Positions 14,928-21,189 of a stretch of 21,189 bases of DNA are shown one piece after another. Position 1 is the stretch's first letter, and each line of letters opens with the position of its first letter. Origin of the DNA: JAXHUE01 sp034189655. GTDB lineage: Bacteria; Chloroflexota; Dehalococcoidia; E44-bin15. The notes beneath the pieces were generated by a model that was not told where the DNA came from, searched no databases, and worked only from the letters and a program-made list of their open reading frames with translations. A program made the position numbers and the translations under genes. The DNA is taken from positions 1 to 21,189 of the forward strand of contig JAXHUE010000032.1 of assembly GCA_034189655.1 (NCBI GenBank), in the 5' to 3' direction.

Positions 14928-15677
14928 CTAAACAGTGTAGATACGGTTGGCCTCGGCGACCTCTATGGGGCCGCCGAAGGCGAGCGTGGCGTCCCTGAGC
15001 GCCCCGGAGTAGTCGCAGGTGGGCCAGAAGTGGGTGAGCACCAGCCTCTGCACCCCGGCCTCCCTGGCCATCCCCGCCGCCTCCTGCGCCGTGAGGTGAC
15101 CCCTTTCCTCGCCCTCCTCTGGCAGGCACAGGCCGGCCTCGCAGAGGAAGAGGTCGGCGCCCCTGGCCAGCCGCACTACCTCAGGGCTGGGGCCGGTGTC
15201 CGATGAGTAGGCCAGCCTCCTGGTGCCCGCTACGGCCATGGCGTAGGACGGTATGTAGTGGCGTGCAGGGGCGAACTCGATGGTGAAGTCCCCGGCGCGG
15301 AGGGCTACACCTGGGTTGTACTCCGCGACAGCGAAGACCTCGCTGAAGAAGGAGGAGGAGGCGTCGAGCGCCGACGCTATGTGGTTCACGGTCTGCTCTC
15401 CACCGGGTGGCAGCCAGAGCGCGGGGCGCCCGCCGCCGACCGGGCCATAGCGCAGTGCGTAGCGGAAGGGAAAGAGGTCGAAGAAGTGGTCGGCGTGCAT
15501 GTGCGAGATCGCGATATGGGTGACATCGCCCAGCGCCATGTACCGCTGAAGGTTGGCGACGACGCCGGTGCCGCAATCGACGAGGAGCCTGGTGGCTCCC
15601 TCCTCGATGAGATATCCGGAGCAGGCACCGCCCGCTTGAGGGTAGGCTGCGCTCGAGCCCAGTACTATCAGCCGCAA
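14928..15677 (-). CDS. metallo-beta-lactamase-fold hydrolase, RNase Z-like
   Basis: A 249-residue MBL-fold protein. It starts LIVLGSSAAYPQAGG, as in the RNase Z/ElaC-like branch, and has LLVDCGTG, the zinc motif HMHADH, a metal-bridging Asp in YSSDTGPS, and a final His in LVLTHFWP. RNase Z itself processes tRNA 3' ends, but this sequence lacks an obvious exosite arm and could equally be a phosphodiesterase or lactonase. The start is TTG at 15677, fixed by a GGAGG ribosome site 6 nt upstream; longer in-frame translations would run through the neighbouring gene. It is the last gene of the operon, 20 nt after the other MBL gene. A short GC hairpin (14913-14927) follows the stop without a U tract. 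Confidence 0.88.
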   Translation of the reverse strand: MRLIVLGSSAAYPQAGGACSGYLIEEGATRLLVDCGTGVVANLQRYMALGDVTHIAISHMHADHFFDLFPFRYALRYGPVGGGRPALWLPPGGEQTVNHIASALDASSSFFSEVFAVAEYNPGVALRAGDFTIEFAPARHYIPSYAMAVAGTRRLAYSSDTGPSPEVVRLARGADLFLCEAGLCLPEEGEERGHLTAQEAAGMAREAGVQRLVLTHFWPTCDYSGALRDATLAFGGPIEVAEANRIYTV

Positions 15678-15697
15678 TAGGTGCCTCCTGCCGTCAC

Positions 15698-16441
15698 TTA
15701 GTCGGTGCTCTGGATGCCGCGCTTGGTCAGGGCCTCGAAGAGTATCTTCGAGTCCTCGAACAGCGCACGGGCCTGCCCCACCGCGGCGCGCATATCGGAC
15801 TCGGGCGTGGTGGAGGGCCACCCGTGGCCGGGGTAGAACTCGTCGACCCGGAGCGTGCTCAGGCGCAGGAGGGAGTTCATGTAGTCGCTGATGTTGCCTG
15901 AGGTGAAGATGCCGGAGAGCGTGCCCCCGGCGAACACGGTGTCGCCGGTGAAGAGCAGCCTCTCGTCCGGCTCGTAGAGGCACAGGCACCCCGAGGTGTG
16001 GCCCGGCGTGTGGACGGCGCGCAGGCGATGGTTTCCCAGCTCGATCAGGGTATCGTTCTCCAGCCACATGTGGGCGTGGAACGGCTTGCACGGCACGTTG
16101 TTGTACTTGTTCCCGGTGACGAACTCGTCCTGGAGCTCTATCTTGTTGGCGGCGAGGCGGTGGGCGCACACGATCGCCGTGTCGAAGAAGAAGGTGGTGG
16201 CCCCGATGTGGTCGAAGTGCTCGTGGGTGAGTATGATGAGGTTGATATCGGACTGCGCAAGCCCTATCTCCCCCAGGCGCTGTGTGAGCAGGGTGAAGTT
16301 GGCGGTCATCCCGGTATCTATCATCACGTTCTTGTTGGTCCCCTTTATCACGTACACGTGGCTGCCCGGCTTCTCGGAGCGGATCTGGTAAATGTCGGGC
16401 CTTATCTTCACCACTTTGCTGTCGTCGCCGCCACTCGACAT
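15698..16441 (-). CDS. metallo-beta-lactamase-fold hydrolase, glyoxalase II-like
   Basis: A 247-residue MBL-fold hydrolase. After an N-terminal strand region (IYQIRSEKPGSHVYVIKG) come MIDTGMT, the zinc motif THEHFDHIG, HTPGHTSGCLCLY with the third-site His, LLFTGDTVFAGG with the bridging Asp, and FYPGHGWPS with the last His. The motif set matches glyoxalase II-like and general MBL hydrolases that cleave thioesters, lactones or phosphodiesters. The ATG at 16441 has GGAGGTG about 5 nt upstream and follows the cyclic-nucleotide-binding gene by 20 nt. Co-transcription with a cNMP sensor suggests a regulated or signal-linked hydrolase, but the substrate is not evident. Confidence 0.9.
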   Translation of the reverse strand: MSSGGDDSKVVKIRPDIYQIRSEKPGSHVYVIKGTNKNVMIDTGMTANFTLLTQRLGEIGLAQSDINLIILTHEHFDHIGATTFFFDTAIVCAHRLAANKIELQDEFVTGNKYNNVPCKPFHAHMWLENDTLIELGNHRLRAVHTPGHTSGCLCLYEPDERLLFTGDTVFAGGTLSGIFTSGNISDYMNSLLRLSTLRVDEFYPGHGWPSTTPESDMRAAVGQARALFEDSKILFEALTKRGIQSTD

Positions 16442-16461
16442 CTGGGCACCTCCACCTTCGG

Positions 16462-16860
16462 CTAGCGGCACGGCTCCTGCCGTGCGCCCTCCCGGGCGAG
16501 CGCGATGTTGCTCTCCCGGATGCGCTGGCAGAGCGTCCTCATTATGGTAAGCGCGAACTCGGGCTGCTGCTGTATCAGGTAGAGGAACTTGGCCATGTCG
16601 AGCGCGATGAGCGTGGCGCCGTCCTCCCCGGCCGTCGCCTGCGCCGAGCGCGGGCTGCCGTCGATGATGGCCATCTCGCCGAAGAAGTCCCCCTCCCGGA
16701 GCTGGGCCAGCGTGATGGCCTGCCCGCCATCCGTCCTCTTGGTGAGCTGTACGTCCCCGGAGTGGACGATGTACATCTCGAACCCCACGCTGCTCTCCTC
16801 GAAGATGACCTCGGAGCCTTTGTATATACGGGTGAATTTTTCGAGCGGCATGTCTCTCAT
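16462..16860 (-). CDS. stand-alone cyclic nucleotide-binding domain protein
   Basis: A 132-residue protein that is almost entirely one cNMP-binding beta-roll. It has KGSEVIFEESSVGFEMYIVHSGDVQL, then LREGDFFGEMAIIDGSPRSAQATA, which is the phosphate-binding cassette: FGEMA followed by the arginine that contacts the cyclic phosphate in PRSA. A C-terminal helix follows, and there is no helix-turn-helix as in CRP/FNR, so it is not a classic transcription factor. It might bind cAMP, cGMP or another ligand and act on a partner protein. The ATG at 16860 is preceded by GGGGGGGGTAGGG and is 25 nt from the predicted transcription start. First gene of an operon with two MBL hydrolases. Confidence 0.9.
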   Translation of the reverse strand: MRDMPLEKFTRIYKGSEVIFEESSVGFEMYIVHSGDVQLTKRTDGGQAITLAQLREGDFFGEMAIIDGSPRSAQATAGEDGATLIALDMAKFLYLIQQQPEFALTIMRTLCQRIRESNIALAREGARQEPCR

Positions 16861-16891
16861 CCCTACCCCCCCCTGGCGAACTACAGGGAAC

Positions 16892-16920
16892 ATCATACCC
16901 GTTTGGCGGGGAGCGGTCAA
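16892..16920 (-). promoter_or_regulatory. sigma70-type promoter of the cNMP-MBL operon
   Basis: The minus strand has -35 TTGACC (16920-16915), a 17-nt spacer and -10 TATGAT (16897-16892), placing the transcript start about 25 nt before the ATG at 16860. Confidence 0.65.
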
Positions 16921-17069
16921 CCAGCCCCCCGCGACATGGCCCCACCCCTGCCCCAACTCGCCTGCGCGGCCCCAGGGGGAACGCCCCGTCTGCCCCACAC
17001 CGTGAGCGCACATAGAGCCCGTGCTGCAAAGTGGTGGCTGGCCCACTTGTGTCCCACCAGGCACTGCTG

Positions 17070-17081
17070 TCACAATTGTGA
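17070..17081. promoter_or_regulatory. perfect palindrome TCACAATTGTGA, possible operator
   Basis: A 12-bp perfect inverted repeat lies in the 218-nt gap between the cNMP operon promoter and the pilus promoter, 58 nt upstream of the pilus -35. It resembles half-sites bound by CRP- or LacI-type regulators but in an order that is not the CRP consensus. The rest of the gap (16921-17138) shows no gene. Confidence 0.4.
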
Positions 17082-17138
17082 GGAGCACCTCTCGGCAGGG
17101 CACCCTCACCGGCCAGGTGCTGAAGGCCCTCGGTACCA

Positions 17139-17167
17139 TTGACATAACAGAAGCATTATAGTACAAT
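17139..17167 (+). promoter_or_regulatory. sigma70-type promoter of the pilin operon
   Basis: A perfect -35 TTGACA (17139-17144), 17-nt spacer and -10 TACAAT (17162-17167) lie immediately upstream of the riboswitch, with transcription starting near 17174. Confidence 0.8.
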
Positions 17168-17191
17168 TAAGGCTCACCTAAAGAAGAGGTG

Positions 17192-17292
17192 CTCTGCCCC
17201 GAGAAAGGCAAACCACGAGAGATCGTGGGACGCAAAGCCACGGGTCCGACGATGGCGGGGCCATCGGGACGGCCGGGCTGCCGAAGACAGAG
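17192..17292 (+). ncRNA. cyclic di-GMP-I (GEMM-I) riboswitch aptamer
   Basis: The sequence follows the GEMM-I consensus closely. AAAGGCAAACC opens it, then a stem CCACGA/TCGTGG closed by a GAGA tetraloop, then the invariant GGGACGCAAAGCCACGGG. Next is a second stem around GATGGC/GCCATC, and the aptamer ends in CGGCCGGGCTGCCGAAG. GNRA loop and receptor positions needed for tertiary docking are present. CTCTG (17192-17196) can pair with CAGAG (17288-17292) as a basal stem. The aptamer binds the second messenger c-di-GMP. It starts about 18 nt after the predicted transcription start and leads into the pilin operon. Confidence 0.95.
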
Positions 17293-17306
17293 GGAGGGAG
17301 AAGGTG

Positions 17307-17342
17307 TGCCTTTCTCGTGTGAGGAAGGCATTACTGTTGTCT
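17307..17342 (+). terminator. riboswitch expression platform: terminator/antiterminator
   Basis: TGCCTTTCTC (17307-17316) pairs with GAGGAAGGCA (17321-17330) around a GTGT loop, ten pairs including one G-U, followed by TTACTGTTGTCT. This reads as an intrinsic terminator. TGCCTTTCTCG (17307-17317) is also perfectly complementary to CGAGAAAGGCA (17200-17210) at the 5' side of the aptamer. The two pairings exclude each other. Ligand binding should tie up the 5' strand and let the terminator form, predicting an OFF switch. The weak U tract leaves some doubt. Confidence 0.72.
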
Positions 17343-17364
17343 AGCGTGCGAAGGAGAGGGCCAA

Positions 17365-17832
17365 TTGAGACGTATCGTGCGAGGCAGGCTGAACAGGAAG
17401 GGCCATAGGCCGTGGCATAGACTCCGCGAGAGCGGCGGTGCAGGTCGCAGCAGTGCGTGGGGTGGGCGTCGGGGGATGACGCTCCTGGAGGTGGTGATAA
17501 GCATCAGCCTGCTGAGCGTGATCGGCGGCAGCCTGGTGGGGGCACTCTACGTGGGCAGCATGGCCACCTACTCGGCGAAGACCATGACCACCGCGGAGAG
17601 CCTGTCCCGCACCGCCATGGAGAGCGTCAAGGCGGCGCCCTGGGCGGAGGGCGACCCCCCGGACTACTCCTCCGTGGAGACCGACGTCAACGGCGATGCC
17701 CCGGCCGGCTACAGCATAGGCATTGCCGCCGAGCTCATCGAAGAGGACATACAGAAGATAACCGTAAGCGTCTCGTTCGACGGCGAGGAGGTGGTGAGCA
17801 CCGAAGGCTACAAGGGGAGGCCACAGGAGTGA
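17365..17832 (+). CDS. PilV-like minor (pseudo)pilin, type IV prepilin
   Basis: A 155-residue prepilin. Its leader is long and basic (37 residues), ending GGRRG, with prepilin peptidase cleavage predicted between Gly37 and Met38. The mature N-terminus MTLLEVVISISLLSVIGG has the conserved Glu at +5 and a long hydrophobic helix of the kind that packs in the pilus core. The remaining about 95 residues are a small acidic globular part. The best match in style is PilV/GspI. The start is TTG at 17365 with AAGGAG 8 nt upstream; no in-frame ATG precedes the cleavage site. It is the first gene after the c-di-GMP riboswitch, and its TGA overlaps the GTG of the next gene. Confidence 0.88.
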   Translation: MRRIVRGRLNRKGHRPWHRLRESGGAGRSSAWGGRRGMTLLEVVISISLLSVIGGSLVGALYVGSMATYSAKTMTTAESLSRTAMESVKAAPWAEGDPPDYSSVETDVNGDAPAGYSIGIAAELIEEDIQKITVSVSFDGEEVVSTEGYKGRPQE

Positions 17833-18362
17833 GCACGAAGCCACCGCCATCTCGACAGCGGGGAATGTCGCTGGTCGAGCTGCTCATCGCGCTGACGGTG
17901 TCTGCTATCGTGGTGACCACCGTCTCGGCGCTCACCTTCCAGCTGTACCGCACCAGCGCCCGCAGCAGCGACTACTCACTGGCGTTCACCCAGGTGCAGA
18001 ACGCCGGTGCCTGGGTGAGCCACGACGGCGTGATGGCCCAGGAGGTGTACACCAGGTATACCGAGACCGTGTCGCCCTTTCTCACCCTGGAGTGGGACAG
18101 CTACGACGAGGCCGAGCACTACCAGGTGATGTACCGGCTGGAGAGCTCCTCCGAGGGGCTGACGCGCCTGGTGCGCGACTACTACGTGGACACCGTGCTG
18201 CAAGAGAGCGTCATAGTCGCAGGCTACATCGTGGCCGACAGTACCGACTGCACCTGGGACGAGACCTTGAAGGTGATAGCCTTCACCATAACCTGCCAGG
18301 TGGGCGACCAGACCGTGGCCAGGACGTACGAGATGAGGCCCAGGCCGCTGACGGAGTCCTAG
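17829..18362 (+). CDS. PilW-like minor (pseudo)pilin, type IV prepilin
   Basis: A 177-residue prepilin with a 12-residue leader (SRQRG) and predicted cleavage before Met13. The mature protein starts MSLVELLIALTVSAIVVTTV, with Glu at +5, the typical PilW/GspJ type. The globular part is rich in aromatic and acidic residues. The GTG start at 17829 sits in a GTGA overlap with the stop of the PilV-like gene, with GGGGAGG about 8 nt upstream, so the two are translationally coupled. PilV-, PilW- and PilX-like proteins form the tip complex that primes pilus assembly in other bacteria; the gene order here is the same. Confidence 0.88.
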   Translation: MSTKPPPSRQRGMSLVELLIALTVSAIVVTTVSALTFQLYRTSARSSDYSLAFTQVQNAGAWVSHDGVMAQEVYTRYTETVSPFLTLEWDSYDEAEHYQVMYRLESSSEGLTRLVRDYYVDTVLQESVIVAGYIVADSTDCTWDETLKVIAFTITCQVGDQTVARTYEMRPRPLTES

Positions 18363-18392
18363 AGCCGGCCACCTCCCGACGAGGCATCACGA

Positions 18393-20282
18393 ATGAAGGG
18401 CGCGAAAGCAAAGAGGGTCAACTGGGCGGGGGGCAAGCCGGGATATGCGCTGGCCTGGGTGACCATGCTCCTCATCCTGGTGGGGCTCATCGTGGGCCCC
18501 CTTCTCATCGTGGTATCCACCTCTCTCATGTCCTCGAACGTGCACGAGGAGAGCATGCAGCGGTTCTACGCGAGCGACGCCGGCGTGGAGACCGCCATGG
18601 CAGGGCTGCGCGCCGGCTCTACCGAGGTAGGCCCGCTGCAGATAAACAACAGCGACGTGGTGGTCGCCATCAATGAGGTGGGCGATGGGCTCTACCGCAT
18701 CACCTCGACGGCCATCGACGCGCTCGGCAAGCGCACGGCCATAGAGTCATACGTCTCCATGGACACCAGCGAGCCCCTGCCCCTGTTCGACTACGCCATC
18801 GCCAGCACTGATAGCGATATCGATATGACGGGCAGCACGGTGGTCACCTCCGACCCGCTGGCCATGGAGGGCGATATCTACGCCAATGGCGATATAGAGC
18901 TCACCGGCTCGGTCACGGTGCGCGGCGATGCCGTGGCCACGGGGAGGATCAGGGTCACGGGCTCGAGCACTATTATGGGGGAGGAGACCGAGGGCCTTTC
19001 CCCGCCACTCGATACCCCCACCGCGGAGGAGATCGCGGAGATAGCCCAGGACTACCAGGACGAGGCCGAGGAGGGTGGCTTCCACTACGGCGACTACACG
19101 CTCGCTGGCACCGGGACCTACCAGCTGGGCCCGGTGCACATCACCGGCGACCTGGAGATCACCGGCTCCATCAGGCTGGAGCTCCAGGGCACGGTGTACG
19201 TGGATGGCGAGGTGAAGCTGACAGGCTCTTCATACGTGGTGGGGCCAGGGACCATCATTGCCCAGGGAGACATCGAGGTGACCGGCTCCGGCCGCCTGGA
19301 GCCCGATGCCCTGCCGGTCATCATGTCGGTGAACGGGTGCATCAAGTGCGCCGGCAGCGCCGAGATATCGGCGGTGCTCTATGCCCCCAACGACGAGGTG
19401 TGGCTCACCGGGAGCGGCGGTGTCTACGGAAGCATCGTCGGCTCCTCCGTTCGCATGACCGGCAGCAGCACCATAACCTACTGTACCCACCTCCGCGACC
19501 GCGAGGAGCTCCCCGGCGGTAGCGGTACACCGGGCGAGATAGAAGTGATAACCTATACTATAATGAGAGAGGCGCCGGCATACACGCCCACGCCGACCTC
19601 TGGGCCCACGCCCACGCCTACGCCATCGCCGACGCCCATGCCGACGCCTACACCTACACCGACGCCCACGCCCATGCCTACACCTACACCTACACCTACA
19701 CCTACGCCTACGCCTACGCCATCGCCGACACCCATGCCCACACCTACACCTACACCTACACCGACGCCCACGCCCACGCCCGCGCCCACGCCGACGACGG
19801 TAACCCTCTATCCTTCTGACGACTCCTTCATACTTCAGAACAAGCCGGGCAACAACAAGGGCGGCGCCAATATGCTCAAGGTGAGGGAGCACTCCACCTA
19901 CCGCTACTACAGCCTGGTACGGTTTGACCTGGGCTCGATCCCGTCCGGGGTCACCATCGAGTCCGCCGAGCTGGGGCTGTACTTCTACGATGTCAATACC
20001 AGCGGCTCGGTGGGGGCCTACCGCATCACAGAGGACTGGAGTGAGGGCTCGGTGAAGTGGAACAACCAGCCAGAGCACGCCGCCAGCGCAACCGACCAGT
20101 CCACCGTCGGCACCACAGGGTGGAAGTCGTGGGACGTTGCCGCAGACGTGCAGCAGTTCATCGATGGCGCCGAGACCAACTACGGCTGGAAGATGATAGC
20201 CGCGAGCGGCAATGTGCTCGCTCGCTCCAAGGACTACGGGGGCATCGCCAACGACCCCCGCCTGGTAATCACCTATCGATAA
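18393..20282 (+). CDS. PilX-like pilin fused to TGS-repeat, Pro-Thr linker and DNRLRE domain
   Basis: A 629-residue surface protein. Residues 15-70 are PilX-like: GGKPGYALAWVTMLLILVG forms the membrane helix, and FYASDAGVETAMAGLR is the typical PilX/GspK helix. There is no Glu at +5. Residues about 135-370 carry nine or so [LVIMA]-[TA]-GS units at strand spacing, like a bactofilin-type or right-handed beta-helix. Residues about 398-469 are almost only Pro-Thr with some Met, Ser and Ala. The C-terminal domain (about 475-629) is DNRLRE-like (LVRFDLGSIPSG, AELGLYFY, VKWNNQP), as in the surface protein at 8164-9555. The ATG at 18393 has GAGG 8 nt upstream. A tip adhesin displayed on a stalk is the obvious reading, taking the place PilY1 has in other minor-pilin loci (inference). 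Confidence 0.88.
   Translation: MKGAKAKRVNWAGGKPGYALAWVTMLLILVGLIVGPLLIVVSTSLMSSNVHEESMQRFYASDAGVETAMAGLRAGSTEVGPLQINNSDVVVAINEVGDGLYRITSTAIDALGKRTAIESYVSMDTSEPLPLFDYAIASTDSDIDMTGSTVVTSDPLAMEGDIYANGDIELTGSVTVRGDAVATGRIRVTGSSTIMGEETEGLSPPLDTPTAEEIAEIAQDYQDEAEEGGFHYGDYTLAGTGTYQLGPVHITGDLEITGSIRLELQGTVYVDGEVKLTGSSYVVGPGTIIAQGDIEVTGSGRLEPDALPVIMSVNGCIKCAGSAEISAVLYAPNDEVWLTGSGGVYGSIVGSSVRMTGSSTITYCTHLRDREELPGGSGTPGEIEVITYTIMREAPAYTPTPTSGPTPTPTPSPTPMPTPTPTPTPTPMPTPTPTPTPTPTPTPSPTPMPTPTPTPTPTPTPTPAPTPTTVTLYPSDDSFILQNKPGNNKGGANMLKVREHSTYRYYSLVRFDLGSIPSGVTIESAELGLYFYDVNTSGSVGAYRITEDWSEGSVKWNNQPEHAASATDQSTVGTTGWKSWDVAADVQQFIDGAETNYGWKMIAASGNVLARSKDYGGIANDPRLVITYR
18438..18590 (+). repeat. direct repeat, copy 1 (PilX-like N-terminus)
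   Basis: This 153-bp stretch matches 20381-20533 with about 15 differences by eye (about 90% identity), without gaps. It encodes the transmembrane helix and the following ASDAGVE helix. Sequence on either side diverges sharply, which points to recent duplication or gene conversion limited to the assembly module. Confidence 0.85.
19585..19797 (+). repeat. Pro-Thr coding hexanucleotide repeat
   Basis: About 210 bp of degenerate (CCNACN)n encodes the Pro-Thr linker, with short perfect runs of CCTACA. The six-base unit keeps the frame whatever the copy number, so linker length may vary between strains. It is a protein linker repeat and has no CRISPR-like spacers. Confidence 0.9.
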
Positions 20283-20347
20283 GTGGCGCGCACTACTGCT
20301 GGGGGTCTCCATGCTGTGGGCCCCAGCGATTCAGGGGAGGGATAGCG
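20283..20347 (+). other. short gap with possible hairpin between the PilX-like genes
   Basis: GCTGGGG (20298-20304) can pair with CCCCAGC (20321-20327) over a 16-nt loop. No U tract follows, so it is more likely an RNA stability or attenuation element than a terminator. A strong GGGGAGGG ribosome site for the next gene lies at 20334-20341. Confidence 0.35.
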
Positions 20348-21189
20348 ATGAATGGAGGGAACAGCCTTGGACGGGGCAGGCCGGGATATGCGCTGGCCTG
20401 GGTGACCGTGGTACTCATCCTGGTGGGCCTCATCGTAGGCCCCCTTCTGCTGCTGGTGTCCACCTCTCTCATGTCCTCGAACGTGCACGAGGATAGTATG
20501 CAGCGGTTCTACGCCAGCGACGCCGGGGTCGAGGCGGCGCTCAAACAGCTGCGTGCCGGCGTAACGACGGTTTCCCCCTTTGAGCTCAACGGCAACAGCG
20601 TAGACGTGGTCATCGTGGACGAAGGTGATGGCCTCTACAAGGTCACCTCCACCGCCACCGACCTCGACGATGGCAAGACTACCTCGGTGGAGTCGTACGT
20701 CTCCATGGACTCCCTCGACCTGGGCTTCATGCTGGGCGGTGCCATCACCAGCAACGGCGACGTGACCATACAGAGCGGCTCCGAGATCACCGGCGACGTC
20801 GTGTACAGCGGTGACCTGGACAATAAAGGTACCATCGATGGCAACGTCACCCAGACCGAGCAGGACTGGCCCTCGGCACAGGAGCTCGCCGACTACTACT
20901 GGGACGATGTGAAGGACTTAACACCCTTTGCCGCCTCGTCCATAGACGTCGCCGACACCCCCGACATCGGCCCGCTGTACCGCAACGGCTCCCTGGACAT
21001 CGATAGCTCGTCCACGGGTGTCACCGCAACCCTCCAGGGGACGGTGTACGTCGCCGGCAACCTGGAGATCGGGCAGACCAACAAGGACTTCACCCTGGAC
21101 TTAAACGGCCACACCATCTTCGCCGAGGGGACTATCGGTATCGGCGGCAAGTGCACCATCACCGGGACAGGCTGTATCATCGCCGCGGG
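20348..21189 (+). CDS. PilX-like pilin with beta-helix-like region, second copy (3' end beyond window)
   Basis: About 280 codons are visible. After MNGGNSLGRGRPGYALAWVT the membrane helix and the YASDAGVEAALKQLRAG helix match the preceding PilX-like protein almost residue for residue. Beyond about residue 65 the two diverge. This copy then has a repetitive beta-strand region (SGSEITGDVVYSGDL, GTIDGNVT, GTVYVAGNLEIG, TIFAEGTIGIGG) of the same polymer-like type but not the same sequence. Whether it ends in a linker and a terminal binding domain lies outside the window. The ATG at 20348 has GGGGAGGG 6 nt upstream. It is 65 nt after the first PilX-like gene and most likely in the same riboswitch-controlled operon. 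Confidence 0.88.
   Translation, partial: MNGGNSLGRGRPGYALAWVTVVLILVGLIVGPLLLLVSTSLMSSNVHEDSMQRFYASDAGVEAALKQLRAGVTTVSPFELNGNSVDVVIVDEGDGLYKVTSTATDLDDGKTTSVESYVSMDSLDLGFMLGGAITSNGDVTIQSGSEITGDVVYSGDLDNKGTIDGNVTQTEQDWPSAQELADYYWDDVKDLTPFAASSIDVADTPDIGPLYRNGSLDIDSSSTGVTATLQGTVYVAGNLEIGQTNKDFTLDLNGHTIFAEGTIGIGGKCTITGTGCIIAA
20381..20533 (+). repeat. direct repeat, copy 2 (PilX-like N-terminus)
   Basis: Partner of the repeat at 18438-18590, offset by 1943 bp and about 90% identical by eye. The identical core encodes the STSLMSSNVHE stretch that would lie at the pilus-core boundary. Confidence 0.85.

Noticed and set aside
17139..17162. TATAGT as the -10 of the pilin promoter
   Set aside because: The spacer to TTGACA would be only 12 nt; TACAAT at 17 nt fits far better.
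16861..17166. N-terminal extension of the cNMP-binding protein up to 17166
   Set aside because: The extension has no family similarity and crosses the predicted promoter; the ATG at 16860 has a strong ribosome site.
19553..19789. Gly-Val repeat protein on the minus strand
   Set aside because: It is the antisense reading of the Pro-Thr linker.
19585..19797. CRISPR-like array
   Set aside because: The repeat is a six-base coding unit without unique spacers.

Overview
The window is GC-rich, densely packed bacterial DNA. Several things together fit an anaerobic Chloroflexota bacterium, probably Dehalococcoidia-like: paired family III CoA-transferases, paired acyl-CoA dehydrogenases, a clostridial-type lysine 2,3-aminomutase, a c-di-GMP-I riboswitch and a Pro-Thr-rich surface protein. 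That placement is an inference from gene content; no rRNA, tRNA or other marker gene is present. I see no insertion sequence, CRISPR array, integrase or phage gene.

Region 1 (1-7957, minus strand) is one long, overlapping operon of eight genes. In transcription order: a radical-SAM lysine 2,3-aminomutase (KamA), two different D-Ala-D-Ala-ligase-like ATP-grasp enzymes, a GNAT acetyltransferase, a MarC-type membrane protein, a second GNAT, an M20 metallopeptidase/deacylase, and a GNAT-histone deacetylase fusion cut by the window edge. A consensus promoter (TTGACA-16-TATACT) precedes kamA, and an extended -10 lies inside the operon. The set suggests a pathway that makes beta-lysine, joins it to something by amide ligation, and adjusts it by N-acetylation, deacetylation and hydrolysis. 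The product cannot be read from the sequence. This is one of the two most interesting systems here.

Region 2 (8066-9613, plus strand) is a single gene, diverging from region 1 and ending in a strong hairpin terminator. It encodes an exported, probably lipid-anchored protein with two Ig/PKD-like repeats, a PEGA domain and a C-terminal DNRLRE-type domain.

Region 3 (9655-14841, minus strand) is an acyl-CoA operon with two acyl-CoA dehydrogenases, a 57-residue YHS-domain protein and two family III CoA-transferases. One CoA-transferase lacks the catalytic Asp, and neither dehydrogenase shows a catalytic Glu at the usual places, so heteromeric enzymes are likely.

Region 4 (14928-16920, minus strand) is a three-gene operon: a stand-alone cyclic-nucleotide-binding protein and two unrelated metallo-beta-lactamase-fold hydrolases.

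Region 5 (17139-21189, plus strand) is the second highlight. A consensus promoter is followed by a c-di-GMP-I (GEMM-I) riboswitch with a legible terminator/antiterminator, then a PilV-PilW-PilX-like minor pilin cassette. The first PilX-like protein carries a TGS-repeat beta-helix-like region, a Pro-Thr linker and a C-terminal DNRLRE domain resembling that of region 2. A second PilX-like gene, whose start is nearly identical, runs off the window. This looks like a c-di-GMP-controlled pilus tip or surface adhesin locus.
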